A stretch of DNA of 64,000 bases. It comes from Nibricoccus aquaticus. GTDB taxonomy: Bacteria > Verrucomicrobiota > Verrucomicrobiia > Opitutales > Opitutaceae. The translations under genes and the position numbers were made by a program. The notes below the pieces were generated by a model that was given only the letters and a program-made list of their open reading frames with translations, made no database searches and was not told the DNA's origin. The DNA lies in assembly GCF_002310495.1 (NCBI RefSeq), contig NZ_CP023344.1:3427501-3491500 (forward strand). The letters run 5' to 3'. Of the stretch, positions 15,516 through 24,364 are shown piece after piece (position 1 is the first letter of the stretch; each line of letters opens with the position of its first letter).

Positions 15516-17176
15516 GGCGAAGCTGGGGGCTGGGTCTGGCCGGAGAGCTGGCGTTGGTATTTGAGAAGATTTTCCGCGCGGCTGATTTTCCCGCTGGTGG
15601 TTTTCACCAGCCAGCCGGCGGCCACCAAGGCGACGTCATAGGGAAGAAGGCCCGCCTGGTTAAGCAGAGTTTGTTTGATCGAATCCGAAAGCGCGGAGGT
15701 CTGCGCAGTCGTCTCCGCAACAATGACGATTTCCTCACTGCCGACTGCGGCGCGATAAAGACCGAGGGCAACGACGCGGCCGGGATGGACGCCCTCGACC
15801 TGACTGACGAGGTGCTCGATGTCGTGCGCGTAGTAGTTGCGGCCATGGACAATGATGAGGTCGTTGGTGCGGCCGGTGACATAGAGCTCGCCCTCGTGTA
15901 TGAATCCGAGGTCGCCGGTGTGATACCAGCCGCCGCGCAGTTTACGGGCGGTCTCTTCGGGGAGGTGATAGTAGCCTGAGAAAAGATAATCGCCGGCGAG
16001 GGCAATTTCACCGACGCGATTTTCGGGAAGCACGTCGCCCGCCTCGTCAACGATGCGAAGTTGAAGCCCGGGGAGGACGGCTCCGTTGGAGAGAAACCGT
16101 TGGTGCTGTTTATCGGTCGCGACGAGTTCGATGCTGCGGGCCGTGCGGAGTTTTTCGGAGCACACGGCAAGCACGCCGGGCGGGCGAGCGAGAGCGGTCT
16201 GGGTAACGGCGAAAACGGTTTCCGCCATGGCGTAGCACACGTGGAAGTTTTCGCGGCGAACGCCATATGCGGAGAATTTCAGAGTGAAGGCTTCGAGCGT
16301 TTCGGCGCGGCAGGGTTCAGAGCAATCGATCCATGCGCGCATCGATGAGAGATCGAGCGTGGGCGCGGGGCGAACGGTGCGGCAGAGATGTTGAAAGGCA
16401 AAGTTGGGCTGCCAGCAGAGTGTCGCGCGGTACTTTTGAATAGCGTCGAGAAGCAGGCGTGGAGCGGCCACCCACTCAAAAGGGTCCAGCATGACGACCG
16501 GGGTTCCGGTGACTAGTGGCGTGAGGAAACACGCGATCAATCCCATGTCGTGATAAAGTGGCAGCCATGACGCGATGACGTCCTTGGAGGGATCGAGACG
16601 CAGCGCGCTGGAATAAACCTCTATCTGGCGAAGGATCGCGCGATGGCTCAGCGCGACGCCTTTTTTCAGACCAGTCGTGCCTGAGCTGTGCTGAAGGAGG
16701 GCGACCGATTCATCGGTGATCGGCGGGATCGGAACCGGGACGGATGATGAAACCTGTGCGACATCCTCGATGGCGAGAAGCCGCAAGGAAAGCCCGGGGA
16801 TGTTTTCGTGGATCAGAGTTTCATACTCTCGCGTGGTGAGGAGGGCACCGGCGCCGATGCGCGCGAAGAGCTTTTGGTGCGAAGACCAATAGAGCCCCTG
16901 CTCCTGCTTGTCGGTGCGCGGGGGCATGAACGATGGGATCACGCCGGCGAGCATGGCGCCCATGAACGACGCGAAGAGATCGGTTGAGTGAGGCAGTACG
17001 ATGAGGACCACTTCGCCCGGTTGAAGACCGCTCTGCCTATAAAAACGGGCATACCGCTGCGATGAGTGCCAGAGATCGGCGTAGGTCAGTTCGGTTTCCC
17101 GGCCTCCTTGAAGAAAGCGGCAAAACAGCCGCTGAGGATCGGACGCAAAACGTGAAAGCGGATTTAGTAAGGACAC
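15512..17176 (-). CDS. Fatty acyl-AMP ligase (AMP-dependent synthetase family)
   Basis: The 554-residue enzyme activates a carboxylic acid as acyl-AMP. Visible motifs are the P-loop LLQHSSGTTGLKKGVALSH (about 160-178), the A8-type YHTGDLGF and the C-terminal TTSGKISR containing the catalytic Lys. The overall layout resembles FadD32/FAAL-type ligases that pass acyl chains to an ACP instead of CoA, which fits the overlapping ACP gene. Translation starts at a GTG (17174-17176). It leads a three-gene minus-strand unit with the ACP and a WcbI-like protein and faces a divergent dehydrogenase gene across 161 bases. Confidence 0.9.
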   Translation of the reverse strand: MSLLNPLSRFASDPQRLFCRFLQGGRETELTYADLWHSSQRYARFYRQSGLQPGEVVLIVLPHSTDLFASFMGAMLAGVIPSFMPPRTDKQEQGLYWSSHQKLFARIGAGALLTTREYETLIHENIPGLSLRLLAIEDVAQVSSSVPVPIPPITDESVALLQHSSGTTGLKKGVALSHRAILRQIEVYSSALRLDPSKDVIASWLPLYHDMGLIACFLTPLVTGTPVVMLDPFEWVAAPRLLLDAIQKYRATLCWQPNFAFQHLCRTVRPAPTLDLSSMRAWIDCSEPCRAETLEAFTLKFSAYGVRRENFHVCYAMAETVFAVTQTALARPPGVLAVCSEKLRTARSIELVATDKQHQRFLSNGAVLPGLQLRIVDEAGDVLPENRVGEIALAGDYLFSGYYHLPEETARKLRGGWYHTGDLGFIHEGELYVTGRTNDLIIVHGRNYYAHDIEHLVSQVEGVHPGRVVALGLYRAAVGSEEIVIVAETTAQTSALSDSIKQTLLNQAGLLPYDVALVAAGWLVKTTSGKISRAENLLKYQRQLSGQTQPPASP

Positions 17177-17337
17177 AATCGGCGGCGGGGTTTCGAGTGC
17201 CGGATACTGACCCGAAGAAGTATACGCTGGGCTTTGAAGTTAAACGCAAGCTGTGCGACGTATGAGTGACTGGCGTTCTGGCAGCGGAGCGGGGAGTTGT
17301 GTTGGATGGGGCGATGTGTTGAAACGTGCGGCTTCGC

Positions 17338-18429
17338 ATGTCCCACGCGCCCATCATTCCGCACGAAGTTGTTTCGCTGGCTGATTACGAGCCGCTGGCG
17401 CGGGCGCGGATTGAGGCGGGGGCGTGGGAGTATATCGCGGGCGGGGCGGCGGATGAACTCACGCTGCGGGAGAACCGGGCGGCGTTTGATCGGGTGAAGA
17501 TTTTGCCGCGCGTGCTGGAAGACATGGCGGGCGCAAACACGCGGGTGGAGCTGCTCGGGCGGACGTGGGAGACGCCGATTTTTTTGGCGCCGGTCGCTTA
17601 TCAAAAACTCGCGCACGCGGATGGGGAAATCGCGACGGCGTTGGGTGCGGCGGCGATGAAGACGGGAATGATTTTGAGCACGCAGGCGGGGGTGAGCGTG
17701 GAGGATTTTGGGAAGAGCGCGCAGGGGCCGTGGTGGTTTCAGCTGTATATCCAGCATGACCGCGCGTTCACGAAAGCGCTGGTGCAGCGGGCGGAGGCGG
17801 CGGGGGCGGAGGCGCTGGTCGTCACGGTGGATGCGCCGGTGCATTTGCGGAATCGCGAGCAGCGGGCGCGGTGGCGGATTCCGGCGGAGGCGGAGCCGGT
17901 GAATCTGCGCGGGCTGGCGGCGGCTCCGGCGCGCGGGGCGGATGAAGAGAACTCGATTTTCAATGCGGCAGGGTTGGCGCTGGCGGCGACGTGGAAGGAT
18001 GTGGAGTGGCTGCGCTCGTTCGCAAAGGTGCCGGTGATCTTGAAGGGGATTTTGTCCGCGGATGACGCTGAGCTGGCGGTGAAGGCGGGCGTGGCGGGCG
18101 TGATTGTTTCGAATCATGGTGGGCGGACGCTCGATACGGTGCCGGCGACGATCGACGCGCTGCCGCGCGTGGTGGAGCGCGTGGCGGGGAGAGTGCCGGT
18201 GCTCATGGATGGCGGCGTGCGGCGGGGGACGGATGTATTCAAGGCGCTGGCACTGGGGGCGAATGCGGTGTTGATCGGGCGGCCTTATGTGTGGGGGCTG
18301 GCGGCGGCGGGGCCGGTGGGCGTGGCGCATGTGTTGCGGATTTTGCGCGCGGAGCTGGAAGTGGCGATGGTGCTGGCGGGGTGTCCGACGGTGGGGCGGA
18401 TCACGAAGGAGGCGTTGTGGAAGCCGTGA
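17338..18429 (+). CDS. FMN-dependent alpha-hydroxy acid dehydrogenase/oxidase
   Basis: A 363-residue TIM-barrel flavoprotein of the lactate/glycolate/mandelate family. Features: an IAGGAADELTLRENRAAF N-terminal segment, the FMN-binding QLYIQHDR, catalytic His in VSNHGGRTLDT and phosphate-binding MDGGVRRGTDVFKALALGA. It oxidises an L-2-hydroxy acid to the 2-oxo acid; the exact substrate cannot be read from sequence. The start is the ATG at 17338. The RlmN start overlaps its stop (GTGA, 18426-18429). Residues match the peroxisomal-oxidase-like branch (soluble), with no membrane-anchoring insert. Confidence 0.92.
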   Translation: MSHAPIIPHEVVSLADYEPLARARIEAGAWEYIAGGAADELTLRENRAAFDRVKILPRVLEDMAGANTRVELLGRTWETPIFLAPVAYQKLAHADGEIATALGAAAMKTGMILSTQAGVSVEDFGKSAQGPWWFQLYIQHDRAFTKALVQRAEAAGAEALVVTVDAPVHLRNREQRARWRIPAEAEPVNLRGLAAAPARGADEENSIFNAAGLALAATWKDVEWLRSFAKVPVILKGILSADDAELAVKAGVAGVIVSNHGGRTLDTVPATIDALPRVVERVAGRVPVLMDGGVRRGTDVFKALALGANAVLIGRPYVWGLAAAGPVGVAHVLRILRAELEVAMVLAGCPTVGRITKEALWKP

Positions 18430-19559
18430 GCGCGGATGCGAAGATGGAAGCGAACGCGGAGTCGCGGCGGACGCTGTCGGATTTGTCGGTGGGCGAGCTG
18501 GAGGCGTGGCTGGCGGAGAGCGGGTTCAAGGCGTCGCACGCGGAGGCGTTGTTGCGGGCGTATTATGAAAGCGGCGACGAAGCGGGCTGGGGAGAGATGC
18601 TGTTGCCGCGTGGGCTGGTGGAGAAGTTGCGCGGGGAGTTTTTGGTGAACCGGCCGGAGCAAGTGGCGCGGCAGGTGGCGGAGGATGGAACGACGAAGCT
18701 GCTCTTGAAGCTGCGCGACGGGCGGACGGTGGAGACGGTGATGATGACGGATTTTCGCGAGGACCGGGTGGCGGGTTGCGTGTCGTCGCAGGTGGGGTGC
18801 GCGATGGGATGCGATTTTTGCGCGACGACGAAGACGGGCTTTGAACGGAATCTGACGACGGGGGAAATCGTGGAGCAGTTTCTGGCGTTAAGGCGCGAGG
18901 CGGCGGCGGTGGGGAAGAACGTGCAGACGCTGGTGTTCATGGGCATGGGCGAGCCGATGCTGAATCTGGACAACGTGCTGGAAGCGGTGCGGCGGATCGC
19001 GCCGAACGAACTCGGGGCGCTGGGGTGGCGGCAGATCACAGTTTCGACGGTGGGGATCGTGCCGGGGATCGAGAAGATGATGGAGGCGAATTTGAATATC
19101 CATCTGGCGGTGTCGTTGCACGCGCCGGATGACGAGACGCGGGCGAAGTTGCTGCCGATGGGGAAGCGTTTTGGCGTGGAGGAAATCCTGGCGGCGGCGG
19201 ACCGGTATCAGGCGAAGACGGGGCGGCCGGTGACGATCCAGTATTGTTTATTGAAGGGCGTGAATGATTCGCCGGAGCAGGCGCGGATGCTGGCGGAGCT
19301 GGTTGGCGCGCGGCGGATGCACGTGAATTTGCTTTGGTATAATCCGACAGGGCTGAGCTTGAAGGGCGTGGCTTACGAGCGGGCGGAGTCGGAGGCGGGC
19401 GAGGCGTTTGTGGCGGTGCTGCGCGAGCGGGGTGTGGTGGCGCATTTCCGTCGGCCGCGCGGGCGGGACATCGATGCGGCGTGCGGGCAGTTGCGGAGGC
19501 GGGCGGCGGGCCAGGACGTTGGAACAACGGAGAGTGGCGCGGGGTCGGAACGGGCATGA
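18426..19559 (+). CDS. rlmN: 23S rRNA / tRNA adenine-C2 methyltransferase RlmN
   Basis: Radical-SAM enzyme methylating A2503 of 23S rRNA and A37 of some tRNAs. The cluster motif is QVGCAMGCDFCATTKTGF (CxxxCxxC). MGMGEPMLN, the SAM-binding STVGIVPGI and the late DIDAACGQLR Cys complete the family signature. The likely start is a GTG at 18426 overlapping the upstream stop; an ATG at 18444 is the alternative. The N-terminal helical domain (about 10-75) is the RNA-binding part. A short C-terminal extension rich in Gly, Ala and Thr follows the Cys motif. The next gene overlaps by four bases (ATGA at 19556). Confidence 0.95.
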   Translation: MSADAKMEANAESRRTLSDLSVGELEAWLAESGFKASHAEALLRAYYESGDEAGWGEMLLPRGLVEKLRGEFLVNRPEQVARQVAEDGTTKLLLKLRDGRTVETVMMTDFREDRVAGCVSSQVGCAMGCDFCATTKTGFERNLTTGEIVEQFLALRREAAAVGKNVQTLVFMGMGEPMLNLDNVLEAVRRIAPNELGALGWRQITVSTVGIVPGIEKMMEANLNIHLAVSLHAPDDETRAKLLPMGKRFGVEEILAAADRYQAKTGRPVTIQYCLLKGVNDSPEQARMLAELVGARRMHVNLLWYNPTGLSLKGVAYERAESEAGEAFVAVLRERGVVAHFRRPRGRDIDAACGQLRRRAAGQDVGTTESGAGSERA

Positions 19560-20272
19560 AAACCCAGGTGTTGGCGGCGTGTTTTGCGGCGACGGCCGCG
19601 GTGGCCGGCGGGGCTTTTGCGGCCGAGTCGGCGGTGGAGGGCGTGATGGAAGCGGAGTTTGTCGAGGTGCCGGCGGTGGAGAAAAAGAGCGCGGCGAAGA
19701 TCGAGGCGGTGGCGAAGAAACCGGTGGAGGGATTTTGGGCGAAGCTGACGCCGGAGGAGCGGGCAGCGGTGGGCGTGGAAAAACTTTCGGAAGCGCAGCG
19801 GGCGGCGCTGGAGGCGATGATCGCGAAGGAAGTGAAGCTGGCGCGGCAGGGGAATGTGCGGGGATTCGCGGGGACGTTTATCAGCCGGCGGACGGACGAG
19901 GAGCGGGTGGCGGCAGGGCTGGGGATTTTAACGACGGGCGAGAAATATCAACTGGACCGGCAGGTATCGCGCGCGCTGGCGGCGACTCCGGCGCAGCCGC
20001 CGGTGTTGATCACGCGGCCGCCGTCGGAGGCGGACTTGTTGCTGAAGACGAGGTCCGATTGGGAGACGCACGGGTTCGTGCAGCTGGAGTACGGATTTGG
20101 GAGTGGGGACCGCGAGTACAAGGCGGCGACGCTGGGCGTCGAGCAGGTGAATGTGAAGACGGGGACGGCGTTTAACTTTGCCTACACCGTAGCGGAGGGC
20201 GACGGGCTGTGGTGGAATCGCGGGTACGGGATGGGCTGGCGGGGGCGGCCTTATGGGCCGTGGCGGTATTGA
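19556..20272 (+). CDS. Secreted protein of unknown function
   Basis: A 238-residue protein whose ATG overlaps the rlmN stop. It has a signal peptide (MKTQVLAACFAATAAVAGGAFA) and then an Ala/Lys/Glu-rich helical region (about 25-110). The C-terminal part is rich in Gly, Tyr and Trp and ends in GYGMGWRGRPYGPWRY. I recognise no domain. The placement behind rlmN may reflect only transcriptional packing. The Gly/Tyr/Arg-rich tail could be a surface or nucleic-acid contact segment; neither is supported beyond composition. Confidence 0.75.
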   Translation: MKTQVLAACFAATAAVAGGAFAAESAVEGVMEAEFVEVPAVEKKSAAKIEAVAKKPVEGFWAKLTPEERAAVGVEKLSEAQRAALEAMIAKEVKLARQGNVRGFAGTFISRRTDEERVAAGLGILTTGEKYQLDRQVSRALAATPAQPPVLITRPPSEADLLLKTRSDWETHGFVQLEYGFGSGDREYKAATLGVEQVNVKTGTAFNFAYTVAEGDGLWWNRGYGMGWRGRPYGPWRY

Positions 20273-20797
20273 GGGATGCGGAGGAAGCGGAAGGGGCTGG
20301 GATGAGGGGGGGGGGGGGTTAACCGCGAATGGACGCCAATGGACGCGAATGTTTCGGAGGGGGAGGCTGAGGCAGCGCGGGTGGTTTTCGGAGGAGAGTT
20401 TTTTAACCACAGATTGCGCGGATGGGCACGGATGACGGAGGCGGAATGGGGGATTTCGGAGACGGAATTTTTTTAACCACTGATGGGCGCTGAGGGACAG
20501 TGATGTGGGGGCGGGGAATCGGGATCGCGGCGGGAAGGGGAGGCGGAGGGACGGAATTTTTGGATAGGATTAAGAGGATGAACAGGATTGGGGAGGGCGC
20601 GGTGGGGGATGGGAATTATGGATGCCACGCGTTCACGGGCGGGACTACGGAAACAGCGGAGCCGGCCAGAGGCCGGCGCTCCCAAGGGGGCCGCGCGCGA
20701 TAGTGCGCGGCGGCGCGGAGTGACGAGCGTGGACGACACGGAGTTCGTCCCTCCACAGGGGAGGCAGTGGAGGGGCGGCGTCGCGCGAGCGCGAGTG
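20273..20797. repeat. Repeat-filled intergenic region (525 bases)
   Basis: No gene seen. In order it holds a run of 13 G (20306-20318); an AACCGCGAATGGACGC unit with a second GGACGCGAAT (20319-20350); a TTTTTTAACCACAGATTG unit (20399-20434); a TTTTTTTAACCACTGATGGG unit (20468-20505); a GGATAGGATTAAGAGGATGA unit (20558-20592); a GCCGGCCAGAGGCCGGCGCT palindrome (20661-20684); and a GGACGA...TCGTCC palindrome (20731-20750). All the AACC-type units point the same way. The region lies between convergent gene ends. Confidence 0.8.
20661..20684 (+). repeat. GC-rich palindromic element, intergenic copy
   Basis: GCCGGCC-AGA-GGCCGGC followed by GCTCCC. The same sequence recurs inside the ABC ATPase gene at 31652-31674, showing that it is a dispersed element. 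Confidence 0.75.
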
Positions 20798-22114
20798 CTA
20801 CTTGATGAGGGCCTGGTAGGTGAGGCGTTTGATGAGGTGGTTGAAGTTGGAGCCGCCGGCGGGGCGGAGTTGCGTCATGAAAATAATCACGAGGCGTTCT
20901 TTGGGATCGACGATGTACTCGGGGAAGTAAGCGCTGCCCCAGCCGTAGGAACCGACGGTGCCGATTTCGCCGGTCTTGCCGAGGTCGGTGCTGACCCAGA
21001 AGCCGAGGCCGAAGCCGTCGCCTTCGCCGAGGAACTTGTCGCCGGTGTGGTTGGCGTGCATGAGCTCGACCGTCTTGGGGGCGAGGAGGCGGACGCCGTC
21101 GAGTTCGCCGTTGTTGAGGAGCATCTGGAGGAAGCGGGTGTAGTCGCTCGTGGTGGAGAGGAGGCCGGCGCCGCCGGAGAAACATTTGCGGGGGCCGTGG
21201 ATGAAGTCGCTGGTGGCGGCGGTTTCTTTGAGGACGAGCTGGTCGTTCTCGATGCCGTAGACGTTGGCGAGGCGCGGGGCTTTTTCCGGCGGGAGGAAAA
21301 AGTGGGTGTCGCGCATGGCGAGGGGCTTGGTGATGCGTTCTTCGACGAACTGATCGAGGGGTTTTCCGGAGATGACTTCGACGAGGCGGCCGAGAACGTC
21401 TGCGGCATAGCCGTATTGAAACTGTTCTCCGGGGTGGCCGTGCAGCGGGAGAGTGGCGAGGCGGTTGACGATCTGCTCGAGGGTTTCGTTTTTGCCGAGG
21501 AGGTACCAGTCGGTGAGGCCGGCTTGTTTATAAGCGTCGGCGGCGAGTCCGTTGCCGTAGGTGAGGCCGGCGGTGTGGGTGAGGAGGTCGCGGATGGTGA
21601 TGGGGCGTTTCGCTTTTTCGGTGACGTATTTCAGATCGGCGGGGGAACCGGCGGGCGGGGCGATGGCGACGACGGAGTTTTTGAAGGCGGGGAGGTATTT
21701 GGAGACGGGGTCGTTGAGGCGAAAGCGGCCCTCTTCGTAGAGCATCATGACGGCGGTGGTGGTGATGGCCTTGGACATGGAGGCGATGCGGAAGATGGCG
21801 TCGGCGCGCATGGGCTGGCGGTTTTCGACGTCCTGGAGGCCGTAGGTTTTGAAGACGACGGGGCGGCCGTCGCGGGCGACGTACATGATGCCGCCGGCGA
21901 GGCGGTGGCGGGCGATCTGGTCTTCGATAGCGGTATCCAGGCGTTGGAGGCGGGCGGGGGAAAAGCCGGCGGCGGTGAGGGCGGCGTCGGTCGTGGCGGA
22001 AGCGGGGGCGGTGGTGTTGACGGGATCGGCGGCGCGGAGGGAGAGCGCGGGGACGACGAGGGTGAGAGCGAAGGCGAGCGGGGCGAGGGAGCGGGCGGGG
22101 CGGGGGAGTTTCAT
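20798..22114 (-). CDS. Secreted serine hydrolase, class C beta-lactamase family
   Basis: A 438-residue protein starting at the ATG at 22112-22114 with a signal peptide (cleavage near LRA-AD, residue 29). Catalytic Ser112 and Lys115 lie in SMSK; the second motif appears as YGYAADVLG, and HTAGLTYG and FSGGAGLLST follow the family pattern. Members include esterases, D-aminopeptidases and beta-lactamases; the sequence does not settle which, and esterase or peptidase activity is as likely as drug hydrolysis. The downstream gap is filled with repeats. Confidence 0.88.
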   Translation of the reverse strand: MKLPRPARSLAPLAFALTLVVPALSLRAADPVNTTAPASATTDAALTAAGFSPARLQRLDTAIEDQIARHRLAGGIMYVARDGRPVVFKTYGLQDVENRQPMRADAIFRIASMSKAITTTAVMMLYEEGRFRLNDPVSKYLPAFKNSVVAIAPPAGSPADLKYVTEKAKRPITIRDLLTHTAGLTYGNGLAADAYKQAGLTDWYLLGKNETLEQIVNRLATLPLHGHPGEQFQYGYAADVLGRLVEVISGKPLDQFVEERITKPLAMRDTHFFLPPEKAPRLANVYGIENDQLVLKETAATSDFIHGPRKCFSGGAGLLSTTSDYTRFLQMLLNNGELDGVRLLAPKTVELMHANHTGDKFLGEGDGFGLGFWVSTDLGKTGEIGTVGSYGWGSAYFPEYIVDPKERLVIIFMTQLRPAGGSNFNHLIKRLTYQALIK

Positions 22115-22211
22115 GTCGGGTGGGAAGATGTGCGGGTGGGCGCGGGAGGGACGAGAGAAAGTTTTTCGCAAAGTGAGATGGGCGTGAATGAGCGGGACGA
22201 GGGATTCGGAG

Positions 22212-22243
22212 TTTGGACAGGATTAACGGGATTAACAGGATTC
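22212..22243 (+). repeat. GGATTAAC-type degenerate tandem repeat
   Basis: TTTGGACAGGATTAACGGGA then TTAACAGGATT: roughly 9-base units of GGATTAACA. The same family occurs at 20558, 26275, 27916, 32652 and 61704, always in this orientation. It lies between divergent genes (20798-22114 minus, 22326 plus). Confidence 0.75.
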
Positions 22244-22325
22244 CAGAGGAAGAAAGCAGGGTGCGGGGAGAAGAAGGCTTTCATCGTTGGCTTGCCCGTG
22301 GGTGGCGGGTGCGTGTGCTGGGCGG

Positions 22326-22781
22326 ATGACGATCCGTGGTGTTATTTTTTTGATGACGATGCTGAGCGTGGTGCTGCTTGCCGGGTGCGCGAGCTACACG
22401 GCGCAGGTGGAGCCGGGGGCGCAGTTTTCCAAGTACCGGCGTTTTTGGGTGAAGAGTAATCTGGACGATAACCACGGGCTGGACCGGTTGCTGGTGCAGG
22501 CGTTGAAGGCGCGGGGGTATGAGGCGGAGCATGGGCCGCTGACGATGATGCCGCGTGAGGCGCAGGCGGTGGTGAGTTATCGGGACCGGTGGACGTGGGA
22601 TTTTAAGAATCACATGACGAGTCTGGAGGTGACGGTGCAGGATGTTCGGAGCGAGCGGCAGGTGGCGGTGGCGACGTTTGTGGGGCCGGCGTCGATGACG
22701 ATCACGCCGCTGGAAGTGGTGGAGCGACTGGTGCGCGATTTGGAGAAGGCGACGCCGAAGGTGTTTGAGGCACCGTTGTGA
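22326..22781 (+). CDS. Lipoprotein, DUF4136-like
   Basis: A 151-residue protein starting at ATG 22326. It has a lipoprotein signal ending in the lipobox LLAGC (Cys about residue 20). The mature part has the pattern of DUF4136-type lipoproteins: an early FSKYRRFWV strand, a LVQALKARGYE helix, a central VVSYRDRW strand and a late VERLVRDLEKA helix. It is probably attached to the outer membrane, facing the periplasm. Function unknown. Confidence 0.75.
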   Translation: MTIRGVIFLMTMLSVVLLAGCASYTAQVEPGAQFSKYRRFWVKSNLDDNHGLDRLLVQALKARGYEAEHGPLTMMPREAQAVVSYRDRWTWDFKNHMTSLEVTVQDVRSERQVAVATFVGPASMTITPLEVVERLVRDLEKATPKVFEAPL

Positions 22782-23059
22782 ACGGTGCGTGGGTTTTTTA
22801 ACCGCGAAGGGACGCGAATTTTTTTGGAGGGGAGGAAGGAACGGCGCGGGAAATTTTTTTTCGGGTGCGCGGAAAATTTTTGAAGACGTATGGCGAACGG
22901 CGTCGTATAGTCTGGCGTCAACGAAGCCGTCTGAGCGCACTGCGCGGCGGTTTCATTCATACATACGTGTGACGTTTCGGTGAGATTCCCTGCGCTTGAT
23001 GAGCGAGGTGAGGTCCCGGGCGGTCGCATCCAGCCAACCAAGAAAGGAAATAGTCCGTC
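22782..23059. other. Gap with one repeat and possible leader of the MscS gene
   Basis: 278 bases. A TTTTTTAACCGCGAAGGGAC repeat unit lies at 22795-22818, followed by AT-rich patches. A TATAGT hexamer at 22907-22912 could be a -10 box, but no -35 is correctly spaced. No coding frame is supported. Confidence 0.4.
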
Positions 23060-23689
23060 ATGCAGAACATCGACCTGTCGTTTATCCAAGAAATCCTCCC
23101 GCAGCTGATGGCGGTGATGCCCCTTTTAATCGGAATCGTGGTCGCAGCCTTTGTGCTGAGTTTCGTCTCGGGCCGCGGGCTGCAGTTGCTCGCGGATCGG
23201 ACGAGTCTGACGGATCACGATGTGGCGCCTTTCCGGCGGATTGTGAAGTGGTTGATCCGCGGGGTGGCGCTGGTGCTGATGTTGAGCGTGCTGGGATTTA
23301 ATCTCGGCGGGTTGTGGGCTGTTTTCTCGACGGTGCTGGCGATGATCGCGATCGGCTTCGTGGCTGTGTGGAGCGTGCTGAGCAATGTCTCCTGCACGGT
23401 GATCATGTTGATCGCGCGGCCGTTTAATATCGGCGATGAAATCGAGGTGGCGGGAGAGCCTATCTGCGGGCGCGTGGTGGATTTGAACTTCGTTTATACG
23501 ACGCTGAGAGATGCGGATGGGCGGCTGATTCAGATCCCGAACAATCTGTTTTTCCAGAAGGTCATGAAGCGGCGGGTGAATCCTGTTCCGGTCACGCTGG
23601 CAGCGCAGCTTTCCAGCCGTCAGCGGGCGGAACTCGATGTGATGGCGAGCATCCGTCCGGCGGGCGGGCGCATGGTCGGCGGCGGTTGA
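23060..23689 (+). CDS. Small-conductance mechanosensitive channel (MscS-like)
   Basis: A 209-residue inner-membrane protein with three hydrophobic segments (about 15-37, 65-84 and 90-125). It then has the MscS beta domain: ARPFNIGDEIEVAGEPICG and TTLRDADGRLIQIPNNLFFQ, the family hallmark. The C-terminal alpha/beta vestibule domain is short compared with E. coli MscS (286 residues), so it is a minimal form. It would release solutes on osmotic downshock. AGGAAA in the 15 bases before the ATG could be its ribosome binding site. The gene stands alone. Confidence 0.9.
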   Translation: MQNIDLSFIQEILPQLMAVMPLLIGIVVAAFVLSFVSGRGLQLLADRTSLTDHDVAPFRRIVKWLIRGVALVLMLSVLGFNLGGLWAVFSTVLAMIAIGFVAVWSVLSNVSCTVIMLIARPFNIGDEIEVAGEPICGRVVDLNFVYTTLRDADGRLIQIPNNLFFQKVMKRRVNPVPVTLAAQLSSRQRAELDVMASIRPAGGRMVGGG

Positions 23690-23704
23690 GTGATCGTATT
23701 ACCG

Positions 23705-24046
23705 TCAGCCGAGTGGGTGGGATTTTTCGATCCACTCGGTGATGGGGCGGTTTTGGGCGAGGTGTTCGGAGACGATGCGTTCGCAGCGTTCGGGGGTGAC
23801 GCGGCCGTACCAGATGCCTTCGGGGTAAACGACGAGCCAGGGGCCGCCGCTGCAGACGCGGAGGCAGGCGGCTTTGGTGCGGAGGGCGGGGATGGCGAGG
23901 TGCTTGAGGCGGGCTTTTAGGAATTCCCAAGTGACGAGGCCGTCGGTCGTGGAGCAGCAGTCGGGGCCGACGCAGAGAAAGACGTGGCGGCTAGAGGCCT
24001 CGATGTTCATTTTGGCGAAGCCGGCGGAGACGATGGGGTCGGGCAT
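23705..24046 (-). CDS. [2Fe-2S] ferredoxin, thioredoxin-like type
   Basis: A 113-residue protein with the thioredoxin-like 2Fe-2S pattern: Cys25 in HVFLCVGPDCC, Cys30/Cys31, then Cys61 and Cys65 in AACLRVCSGGP, followed by VVYPEGIWYGRVTPE. This matches stand-alone (2Fe-2S) ferredoxin-domain proteins related to NuoE and the Azotobacter Shethna-type ferredoxin. It probably transfers single electrons in the cytoplasm; the partner is unknown and no redox operon surrounds it. Confidence 0.88.
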   Translation of the reverse strand: MPDPIVSAGFAKMNIEASSRHVFLCVGPDCCSTTDGLVTWEFLKARLKHLAIPALRTKAACLRVCSGGPWLVVYPEGIWYGRVTPERCERIVSEHLAQNRPITEWIEKSHPLG

Positions 24047-24364
24047 GGAGGAAGAGTGAATGGAGAAGGGTGAATAGTGAAAGGGGGAGGATTTTTTAAC
24101 CGCGTTGCCGGGCTTAGCGACAGTCCGCGAATGGACGCGAATTTCGGAGAGATGAGTAGGGAGGAGATTTCGGAGGGGAGTTTTTAACCACGGATTGCAC
24201 AGATGAGGAAGGATAGCGGAAGGGGGCGGGACATTTTGGAGACGGGAATTTTTTAACGATCAAGGGCGCTGAGGGCGGAAGGGGGTGGAGAAAAGGGTGG
24301 CAACCTGGGTGGGCGTGGGCACGTCTGTGGAGGAGCGTGTCTGGAGTCGGGCGCGTGAATTTTT
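24047..24364. repeat. Repeat-filled divergent gap
   Basis: No gene. It contains TTTTTTAACCGCG at 24092-24104 with a GCGAATGGACGCGAAT tail (24127-24142), TTTTTAACCACGGATTGCAC plus AGATGAGGAAGGATAG (24181-24216), and a truncated TTTTTTAACGATCAAGGGCG unit (24249-24275). These are the same families and the same orientation as at 20.3 and 27.8 kb. The spacer between units often reads CGGAGGGG. Confidence 0.75.

Noticed and set aside
20306-20318. 13-G run as a contingency locus
   Set aside because: It lies between genes with no promoter or frame around it; length may vary but no effect can be argued.
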